From a bacterium (GTDB lineage: Bacteria > Auribacterota > JABMQX01): a stretch of 6,922 bases of DNA. The DNA is taken from assembly GCA_013203085.1 (NCBI GenBank), contig JABMQX010000400.1:1-6922 (forward strand). Direction: 5' to 3'. Positions 1-5,024 of the stretch are shown here, piece after piece. The notes beneath the pieces were generated by a model. It was not told where the DNA came from and did not search any database. It saw only the letters and a list, made by a program, of their open reading frames with translations. Position 1 is the stretch's first letter; each line of letters starts with the position of its first letter. The translations under genes were made by a program, and so were the position numbers.

Positions 1-630
1 AGGTTCGGAAGGCGCCGTCCAACCGCGAAAGAAACGCCAGATGTCGCCCGGCTCGATCAGCGACACCATTTCCTCACGCGGGTCCCAGAAGACGCTGTTC
101 CTCGCCCCGGGTGTCCCCAGAAATGCCACGCTGGCGAACCAAGAGCTTGCCTGCTCGTTGTCAAGGGAAGGGTTCCTCAGCTCCAGAGAATATCCCCCGC
201 CGTTGGCGGAAGCGGGCCATGGATTCCTGTCGTCGTACCGAAGCTCGTCCATCACCATCCCCACCGAATTGACCAGACGCACTCTTTCCCCCGAATTGGA
301 CAGGCTGCCTGTGAAATCGCCGATGGCGTTGTTGATTCCGTAGGCGGAGCGGATATGGGCGGCGTTCCTGCAGACGACGAGATAATCCCCTTCATCCAGA
401 ACTGTCCTGTCCGGAAAGGTGAAATAGATTCCATCGCTGAACTGCCAATTGCTAAGGTCCACAGGGCCGTACCCCCCATTGTAAAGCTCGATGTATTCCC
501 CCATATCCTCCGTACCAGGCGGGTCATACATGAACTCGTTCATGACGATGGGCGAGTCCCCTAAAACGATGCTCGTCGCTGCTATGAGTGCGGCAGCGAC
601 GAAAATGCCAGATGACAGGTTTTTTTTCAT
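1..630 (-). CDS. Secreted lamin-tail-domain (LTD) protein, N-terminal part
   Basis: The reverse strand is open from an ATG at 630-628 to the left window edge, giving 210 residues with no stop. Residues 1-24 form a signal peptide (MKK start, hydrophobic stretch to about LG24), so the protein is exported. Residues about 27-165 match the lamin tail domain, an Ig-like fold common in secreted proteins of Planctomycetes and relatives: IVMNEFMYDP (28-37), EYIELYN (45-51), PVDLSNWQFSDG (56-67), SLSNSGERVRLV (109-120), MDELRYDD (127-134) and GGYSLELRNPSLDN (145-158). The text after residue 187 (IEPGDIWRFFRG) resembles the start of a following domain in such multi-domain proteins, so the full product is probably much longer. 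The start is supported by an AAGGA Shine-Dalgarno (complement of 638-642) 7 bases upstream. The molecular role is unknown; adhesion or a wall- or matrix-associated role is only a guess. It is transcribed divergently from the hydrolases. Confidence 0.85.
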   Translation of the reverse strand, partial: MKKNLSSGIFVAAALIAATSIVLGDSPIVMNEFMYDPPGTEDMGEYIELYNGGYGPVDLSNWQFSDGIYFTFPDRTVLDEGDYLVVCRNAAHIRSAYGINNAIGDFTGSLSNSGERVRLVNSVGMVMDELRYDDRNPWPASANGGGYSLELRNPSLDNEQASSWFASVAFLGTPGARNSVFWDPREEMVSLIEPGDIWRFFRGWTAPSEP

Positions 631-710
631 TCAAAGTTCCTTCAATTCACGAAAGAAGTATCAATCAAGTCCGCTTCCGCGCCAGATGTGTTTCTCCTTT
701 TCACAATCAG

Positions 711-729
711 TGCCGTCCCGAAGACGGCA
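711..729 (-). other. Perfect 7-bp hairpin in the LTD gene leader
   Basis: TGCCGTC (711-717) and GACGGCA (723-729) are exact inverted repeats around a 5-base centre. Read as RNA from the minus strand the loop is UUCGG closed by C-G, close to a stable UUCG-type tetraloop. It lies between the putative -10 and the start codon, so it would be in the 5' leader. No U-run follows on the minus strand, so it does not look like a terminator. It may be an mRNA-stability or regulatory element. Confidence 0.4.
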
Positions 730-748
730 ACTTAACAAGTGCATCAAG

Positions 749-757
749 ATTATACCA
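749..757 (-). promoter_or_regulatory. Extended -10 promoter upstream of the LTD gene
   Basis: Read on the minus strand, 757-749 is TGGTATAAT, a perfect sigma70-type -10 hexamer preceded by the extended TGn motif. With a 17-bp spacer the -35 position (777-772) reads TGGCGT, a poor match to TTGACA, as is common for extended -10 promoters. It points toward the LTD gene, with a leader of about 110 bases. The inferred IS end lies about 37 bp upstream of the -10, so any activator site or UP element further upstream would have been displaced by the insertion. Motif match only; transcription is not shown. Confidence 0.5.
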
Positions 758-799
758 TACTTGCCTCGACCACGCCAGACCTAAAAAGCCGTGGGTGTG

Positions 800-822
800 A
801 TGCCTCATCCATGAAAGCGGGG
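800..822. repeat. Sub-terminal inverted repeat, transposase-downstream (RE) end
   Basis: Twenty-three bases starting ATGCCTCATCC and ending GAAAGCGGGG are the reverse complement of 2273-2295 with a single mismatch (C at 810 against A at 2285). This is the RE side, downstream of the transposase. It is longer than the short sub-terminal repeats usually described for IS1111-type elements. Confidence 0.9.
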
Positions 823-926
823 CGTCAAGTGATTCTTTTCGATCTGTTATGCGACCATTTTGTGTGCCTCCAGGTTGACGGTTGCGGTATCGGCGTCTTT
901 CCGGTTCCCTCCACTCATCTATTCGA

Positions 927-940
927 GGTCTTACGCCTCA
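927..940 (-). other. Guide-like segment matching the RE end
   Basis: In element orientation it reads TGAGGCGTAAGACC; the RE end (807 to 794) reads TGAGGCATCACACC, which is 11 of 14 identical. One of the three differences is wobble-compatible. The match includes the terminal CC that is also present at the LE end. Interpreted as one donor guide of the bridge RNA. Confidence 0.4.
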
Positions 941-992
941 GGTCATCGTCCTGGAAGGGGCGCCCCACACAGTTACATGAGCTCGAAGGTCA

Positions 993-1005
993 GAGGCATT
1001 ACCGG
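993..1005 (-). other. Guide-like segment matching the LE end
   Basis: In element orientation it reads CCGGTAATGCCTC; the LE end (2301 to 2289) reads CCAGTAATGCCTC. The 12 of 13 identity covers the outer part of the inverted repeat plus six bases beyond it, so it is not merely a copy of the repeat. The single A/G difference would give a G-T wobble when the RNA pairs with the opposite DNA strand. Interpreted as the second donor guide. Confidence 0.5.
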
Positions 1006-1056
1006 GGTCGCCACCTACATGATGGGGAGTTCTGGAATAGTCAGCCCCTTGTTAAG

Positions 1057-2160
1057 TCACGCAACAACTCCTTGTTCTTCCGGTCTCTTCATTATCCAGT
1101 AGTACTTCTTGCGGTAAACCCCTTGTTCGGGTACGACGTTGAGTTTGCTTGGATCGAAGTCCTCCCCTTTACGCCACATGGCAAAAAGGATCCGAGCCAA
1201 ACGGTGGGCGGTGATGATGACTGTCTTTTTGTACCCCTGCTTGGGACAAAACCTCACCCAGTGGGGGTTGAGGGGGTGTCGCTTGCTGGCGGCGTGCTGT
1301 GCCGCTTCGCATAGCATGGCCCGCAGCTCCCCCGAGCCACGTTTGGTGATGTGCCCGTGCCGCTGCATATTGCCGGTGTCGTAGGTGGAGGGAACCAGAC
1401 CGATGTAACTGGCCACCCGAGAGCTGTCCGGGAATCGCTCCGGGGTGGCGAGGACGGCAACGTATGTCGCTGCGGTGATGATCCCTACACCCGGGACGGT
1501 CTGCAGCCGCCTCACCGTCTCCTGGAAGGGTTTCAACGCCTCCCGAAGCTGCTTCTCCAGGAGAACGACCTTCTCTTGGGCCAGCCGCCAGAGGTCCGCG
1601 TGCATCGCCAGGTGGTCTCGCAGCCCCTCCACAGCCGGGCGTCCCACCAGCGTCTCCCAGGCCCCGACACTGGTGAGGCTGGCCGCTTCGCGCCCCAACC
1701 CCAGCGACCGCAGAAGCCACTTGGCAGCGTTGATCTGCCTGGTGCATATCTTCACGAAGTGGCGACGCCTCGAGAGAATCTGCCGCAAGCGAAGCACCCG
1801 TGCATCCGGGACGTAGACGATGGTGGTGTAAATGCCTCGCCGTATCCCGTCGCAGATCTCAAAAGCGTCCCGCCTATCGGACTTTTGACCTATCCGCCGA
1901 GCCTTTTGTCTCACCTCTCTGGCATCGATCATCACAGGCTCCATCTCCAGACCGGAAAGGAGACGAGAAACCCACATCGCCTGGGTTCCCGTCTCCAGTC
2001 CGATCTTCGTCCCTTTCGGGGTCTCCAGCGTTTCCACCAGCTCGCAGAAGCCCTCCGCCGACGTGGCGACCTTCCCTTGTGCCGTCATCTTACCCGACTC
2101 ATCGCGGGCTACGTACACTGTTTCCTTGCCGTGAACGTCAAGTTCAATGTAGAGTGCCAT
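1057..2160 (-). CDS. IS110/IS1111-family DEDD transposase (bridge-RNA recombinase)
   Basis: The 367-residue product cuts and joins DNA strands to move the element, probably guided by a bridge RNA. The N-terminal RuvC-like DEDD domain (PF01548 type) shows D8 (IELDVHG), E56 (GLETG), D95 and D98 (KSDRRDA), with spacing close to that of IS621. A charged helical linker follows (about 130-215). The C-terminal domain (Transposase_20, PF02371 type) begins with LQTVPGVGIITAATYVAVL (219-237) and continues VASYIGLVPSTYDTG (249-263), GHITKRGSGELRAML (269-283) and a basic C-terminal region. The start is supported by AAGGAG (complement of 2170-2175) nine bases upstream of the ATG. Length is normal and the frame is open throughout, so the gene seems intact. 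One oddity: in IS621 the catalytic serine lies in YESG, and here the aligned motif is YDTG with Thr262. The long plus-strand open frames over this gene are antisense shadows. Confidence 0.93.
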   Translation of the reverse strand: MALYIELDVHGKETVYVARDESGKMTAQGKVATSAEGFCELVETLETPKGTKIGLETGTQAMWVSRLLSGLEMEPVMIDAREVRQKARRIGQKSDRRDAFEICDGIRRGIYTTIVYVPDARVLRLRQILSRRRHFVKICTRQINAAKWLLRSLGLGREAASLTSVGAWETLVGRPAVEGLRDHLAMHADLWRLAQEKVVLLEKQLREALKPFQETVRRLQTVPGVGIITAATYVAVLATPERFPDSSRVASYIGLVPSTYDTGNMQRHGHITKRGSGELRAMLCEAAQHAASKRHPLNPHWVRFCPKQGYKKTVIITAHRLARILFAMWRKGEDFDPSKLNVVPEQGVYRKKYYWIMKRPEEQGVVA

Positions 2161-2272
2161 GGGGTGGTACTCCTTTCTTTGGTTCGGGGCGCACCTGCGA
2201 CCCCGTTGGTTTGGTCACCCGTCCTGGTTTTGGTGTCTGGACGGCTTTACCACATACCGCTGCTGGAGACCA
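2161..2272 (-). other. Non-coding LE region upstream of the transposase
   Basis: About 110 bases between the transposase start and the LE repeat contain its ribosome binding site and an imperfect hairpin (GGGG 2186-2189 with CCCC 2201-2204, plus CGC/GCG inside). No strong -35/-10 pair is visible on the minus strand, so the transposase may depend on a promoter formed at the circular RE-LE junction or on an outside promoter. This last point is inference. Confidence 0.5.
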
Positions 2273-2295
2273 CCCCGCTTTCATAGATGAGGCAT
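2273..2295. repeat. Sub-terminal inverted repeat, transposase-upstream (LE) end
   Basis: Partner of the repeat at 800-822: 22 of 23 bases are complementary. Outside it six more bases (2296-2301, TACTGG on the plus strand) are shared with the guide-like segment at 1000-1005 except for one base, which places the element end near 2301. Confidence 0.9.
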
Positions 2296-2401
2296 TACTG
2301 GCTCTCGCGGGCTGGTCTTTCCTCAAAAGGCTGATATGTGTTATGCTTGCTCCAAAACGTGGTGGGTGAGGAAACGATTGAACTTCTTCGGCACTCCCTC
2401 G

Positions 2402-2449
2402 GAGGTTCACCTCACGCCAGGACTTGCTGGTCAAAAGGGGCGAAAGCCC
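2402..2449 (+). promoter_or_regulatory. Three consecutive small hairpins in the GH127 leader
   Basis: The 178 bases between the IS end and the GH127 start hold no gene of their own. Within them are three adjacent potential hairpins: GAGG-TTCA-CCTC (2402-2413), GCCAG/CTGGT around GACTTG (2416-2431), and GGGC-GAAA-GCCC (2438-2449) with a GNRA-type tetraloop. The last ends 17 bases before the ribosome binding site. I do not recognise a known riboswitch. No confident -35/-10 pair was found upstream; TATGCT at 2341-2346 is a weak -10 candidate. Confidence 0.25.
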
Positions 2450-2466
2450 GATAGTTCCAATCAACT

Positions 2467-2473
2467 GAGGAGG
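2467..2473 (+). promoter_or_regulatory. Strong ribosome binding site fixing the GH127 start
   Basis: GAGGAGG lies six bases before ATG 2480. It selects this start over the in-frame ATG at 2336, whose extra 48 residues are non-conserved and would bury the signal peptide. Confidence 0.8.
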
Positions 2474-2479
2474 CTTGTC

Positions 2480-4831
2480 ATGAGGATCCACCTGCAGAAG
2501 TTCAGCCTCTGGCTGATCGTAGTTGTCGCCTTCGCCGCGATGTTTGCGTGCAAGGTCGGCGCCGCTGAAGCACGTTCCCGTCTCACTGCCGTGCCCTTGA
2601 CGGATGTAAAACTGACAGACCGATTTTGGGCGCCTCGCATCGAAATCAACCGCGCTGTAACGGTGCCTCACTGTTTACAGCAGTGTGAGATTACTGGCCG
2701 CATACCGAACTTCGCTGTGGCTGCGGGGCTGGTCAAGGGCAAGTTCGAGGGCATCTATTTCAACGACTCCGATGTCTATAAGGTCATGGAAGGCACCGCT
2801 CACGCCCTTGCTCTCCATCCCGACCGAGAGCTGGACGCACGTCTTGACGAGTTGATCGCGAAGATCGCTGCCGCTCAACAGGAGGACGGCTACTTGAACA
2901 CCTACTACACGCTCGTTGAGCCGGACAAGCGCTGGACGAACCTGCACGATCGTCACGAGCTGTATTGCGCGGGGCATCTTTTCGAAGCGGCGGTCGCCCA
3001 CTATCGCGCGACGGGAAAGCGCAGTTTGCTCGACGTTGCCACACGTTTCGCCGACCACATTGCCGGCATCTTCGGCGAGGGCCGACGGGTGGGCGTCCCG
3101 GGGCACGAGGAGATCGAACTGGGCCTCGTGAAGCTCTTCGAGGCGACCGGCAAAAGGCGCTATTTTGACCTCGCGAAGTTCTTCATTGATAAGCGAGGGT
3201 ATAGTAATCGGCAATATTCTCAGGACCACATTCCGGTTAGAGAGCAAAGCGAAATCGTCGGACATGCCGTACGCGCCATGTACTTGTACTGCGGCGCGGC
3301 GGACGTAGCGGCGAGGACAGGGGATAAGGCCCTGATTGGGGCGATGGACCGCATCTGGCGCGACGTCGCTCAGCGAAAGATGTACATTACCGGTGGCATC
3401 GGTCCCTCAGCGCACAACGAGGGCTTCACTGTACCCTACGACTTACCCAACGATAGCGCCTACGCCGAGACGTGCGCCGCCATCGGTCTGGCGCTGTGGA
3501 ATCAGCGTTTAGTCTTGCTCCACGGGGATGCCAAGTACGCTGATATCCTGGAGCGAGCGCTGTATAACGGTGTGCTTTCGGGCGTGTCGCTGGACGGTTC
3601 AAAGTTCTTCTATGTCAACCCCCTGGCGAGCCGGGGCCAACATCGTCGCCGGGCGTGGTACGGGTGCGCGTGCTGCCCGACGAACGTGGTCCGCATCATC
3701 CCGCAGGTGGGAAGCTATTTGTACGCCGCGTCGCCGGATGGCGTGTGGGTCAATCTTTACGCAGCCAGCCGGGCCAAGGTGGCGCTGGACGGGCGCCAGC
3801 TCGAACTGCTCCAGGAAACCGATTACCCGTGGTCAGGCGCCGTGAAGCTGACGGTCAACCCCGCGAGGTCAATGGTCTTCGATGTGAATCTTCGCATCCC
3901 GGGATGGTGCAAGGGCGCGACGGCGAAGCTCAACGGCCAGGCGATTGACGCCACGCCCGGGGAAAACGGCTACGTTCGGATCAACCGCCAGTGGCGTCGG
4001 GGCGACACGGTCTTGCTGGACCTGCCGATGCCGATCATGCGTATCGCGGCAAATCCGAAAGTGGCGGCAGATGTTGGGCGTGTGGCTCTACAACGCGGTC
4101 CGATCGTCTATTGCTTAGAGGCTATAGATAACGGCGGCTCGGTTCGCGATATCGCTTTGCCGCGAGAAGCGAAACTGGAGGCTGGCTTCGGGCCGGAGCT
4201 GCTCGGGGGCGTGACCGTCCTGAGAGGCAAGGCCTTGCGCCGCAAGCCGGTCGAATGGTCCGATCTTCTTTACCAGTCCCTGCCCTCGGACGAGGAGATT
4301 TCCATCGTCGCGGTGCCTTACTATGCGTGGAACAATCGGGAGCCGGGGGAGATGGTCGTCTGGCTGCCGGAGTCGCCCTCGCTGGCTGAATGCAAGCTTC
4401 TGCCGACCATCGCTTCCGAAGGTAAGCCGGCAGCGTCCCACGTGCGCGGTGGTCTTCGCGCCATCAACGATGGGCTCTCGCCGACGAGTTCGGATGATCA
4501 CTCCATCCCTCGTTTCACGTGGTGGGACCACAAAGGCACCAGTGAATGGGTGAGCTTGACTTTCAAAGAGCCGCATCGCATCTCGTGCGTCGAGGTGTAC
4601 TGGTTCGATGATACGGGGCGTGGCGGCTGCCGCGTACCGAAGTCGTGGGAAGTGCAATGGCAGGACGGACAGGCATGGCGTCCTGTCTCAGGTCCCTCTC
4701 GCTACGGCACGGCGAAGAACACGTTCAACTGGGTGAGCTTCGACCGGGTGGAAACACAGAGCATCCGCGTGGTGGTTCAGCTTCAGGAGGGCATGTCCAG
4801 CGGAATATTGGAGTGGCGACTGCCGAAATAA
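2480..4831 (+). CDS. Secreted GH127 (DUF1680) beta-L-arabinofuranosidase-family enzyme
   Basis: The 783-residue product probably removes L-arabinofuranose from plant- or algal-type glycans outside the cytoplasm. Residues 1-29 are a Sec signal peptide (basic start, LWLIVVVAFAAMFA core, cleavage near GAA). The mature protein opens with the family signature VKLTDRFWAPR (43-53), then an alpha/alpha-barrel with DGYLNTYYT (136-144), ELYCAGHLFEAAVAHY (160-175) and YITGGIG (302-308). All catalytic positions known from Bifidobacterium HypBA1 are present with matching spacing at the first three: acid/base Glu314 (E322), zinc ligands Glu330 and Cys332 (E338, C340), Cys398 as the nucleophile (C417) and Cys399 (C418) in GCACCPTN. 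A beta-sandwich part follows (about 410-640). Residues about 655-783 (GLRAINDG, FTWWDHKGTSEWVSLTFKEP, SWEVQWQDGQAWRPV) look like an F5/8-type discoidin module that may bind sugar. Substrate and linkage are inferred from the family; other DUF1680 branches have different specificities. The GH38-like gene follows 193 bp downstream. Confidence 0.93.
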   Translation: MRIHLQKFSLWLIVVVAFAAMFACKVGAAEARSRLTAVPLTDVKLTDRFWAPRIEINRAVTVPHCLQQCEITGRIPNFAVAAGLVKGKFEGIYFNDSDVYKVMEGTAHALALHPDRELDARLDELIAKIAAAQQEDGYLNTYYTLVEPDKRWTNLHDRHELYCAGHLFEAAVAHYRATGKRSLLDVATRFADHIAGIFGEGRRVGVPGHEEIELGLVKLFEATGKRRYFDLAKFFIDKRGYSNRQYSQDHIPVREQSEIVGHAVRAMYLYCGAADVAARTGDKALIGAMDRIWRDVAQRKMYITGGIGPSAHNEGFTVPYDLPNDSAYAETCAAIGLALWNQRLVLLHGDAKYADILERALYNGVLSGVSLDGSKFFYVNPLASRGQHRRRAWYGCACCPTNVVRIIPQVGSYLYAASPDGVWVNLYAASRAKVALDGRQLELLQETDYPWSGAVKLTVNPARSMVFDVNLRIPGWCKGATAKLNGQAIDATPGENGYVRINRQWRRGDTVLLDLPMPIMRIAANPKVAADVGRVALQRGPIVYCLEAIDNGGSVRDIALPREAKLEAGFGPELLGGVTVLRGKALRRKPVEWSDLLYQSLPSDEEISIVAVPYYAWNNREPGEMVVWLPESPSLAECKLLPTIASEGKPAASHVRGGLRAINDGLSPTSSDDHSIPRFTWWDHKGTSEWVSLTFKEPHRISCVEVYWFDDTGRGGCRVPKSWEVQWQDGQAWRPVSGPSRYGTAKNTFNWVSFDRVETQSIRVVVQLQEGMSSGILEWRLPK

Positions 4832-5024
4832 ACGGCTGCGATAGCCTCCTTCCAAGCATACGGAACGGCAGATGGCCGGCAGTGAAAGTTTCGATAAATG
4901 AAAAGAGCCGGTCTATCCTGGTGCAAAATGCGTGCGATGGATTTCCTTTCCCAACCAAACGTAGCAAGAATGTACTGAAGGATTGAGTTGTTTCTGTGAA
5001 CTGGGAACCTGGAGGACAAGTGCC
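4832..5024 (+). other. Intergenic region between the two hydrolases
   Basis: No credible gene lies here. The only hairpin seen after the GH127 stop is GGCT/AGCC (4834-4846), a 4-bp stem without a U-run, so I see no intrinsic terminator. This favours read-through into the GH38-like gene. No clear promoter was found either. Confidence 0.4.

Larger units (their letters stand above)
823..1056 (-). ncRNA. Candidate bridge RNA region of the IS element
   Basis: This stretch between the transposase stop and the RE repeat carries no credible gene. In IS1111-type elements the bridge RNA that pairs with donor and target DNA is encoded downstream of the recombinase, which is this position. Two segments look like donor guides. 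Positions 993-1005 match the LE end 2289-2301 at 12 of 13 bases, and the one difference would be a G-T wobble in RNA:DNA pairing. Positions 927-940 match the RE end 794-807 at 11 of 14. As RNA the two segments can also pair with each other (AUGCCUC with GAGGCGU). TTCGAG/CTCGAA (922-927 with 982-987) can form a 6-bp stem, and GGGGCGCCCC at 957-966 is a perfect palindrome. True RNA ends are unknown. I could not identify target guides with confidence. Confidence 0.5.
794..2301 (-). mobile_element. IS110-family insertion sequence, IS1111-type
   Basis: The element consists of one DEDD transposase gene (1057-2160, minus), about 141 bp upstream of it and about 263 bp downstream, flanked by sub-terminal inverted repeats at 800-822 and 2273-2295. 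Most IS110 elements lack terminal repeats; sub-terminal repeats and a long downstream non-coding end are traits of the IS1111 subgroup. The outer limits are inferred: two guide-like segments inside the downstream region (927-940 and 993-1005) match the two ends and extend exactly six bases past the repeats on both sides, stopping at GG (794-795 and 2300-2301; CC in element orientation). The roughly 1.5 kb size fits the family. No target duplication is expected for this family and none is obvious. The gene is intact, so the copy may be active. The element lies between the divergent LTD and GH127 genes. The exact ends could be off by a few bases. Confidence 0.85.

Noticed and set aside
252..527. 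Minus-strand 91-residue open frame near the left edge
   Set aside because: It is in another frame of the lamin-tail gene, which has a signal peptide and continuous domain similarity.
823..1056. Target-binding guides in the candidate bridge RNA
   Set aside because: I compared this region with the reconstructed target flanks and found only 5-8 base chance-level matches (for example GTCTTTCC at 895-902 and 2316-2323), too short to assign.
1169..1747. Second minus-strand open frame inside the transposase
   Set aside because: Same strand but another frame, low-complexity composition, fully covered by the conserved transposase; no sign of a programmed frameshift is needed because the main frame is intact.
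1351..2286. Long plus-strand open frame (311 residues) opposite the transposase
   Set aside because: It is antisense to a clearly conserved transposase, is rich in Pro and Arg as expected of a shadow frame, and has no recognisable domain.
2336..2479. In-frame upstream start extending GH127 by 48 residues
   Set aside because: The extra residues lack family similarity and would place the signal peptide inside the protein; ATG 2480 has a strong ribosome binding site at the right distance.
4834..4846. Terminator after GH127
   Set aside because: The stem has only four base pairs and no T-run follows.
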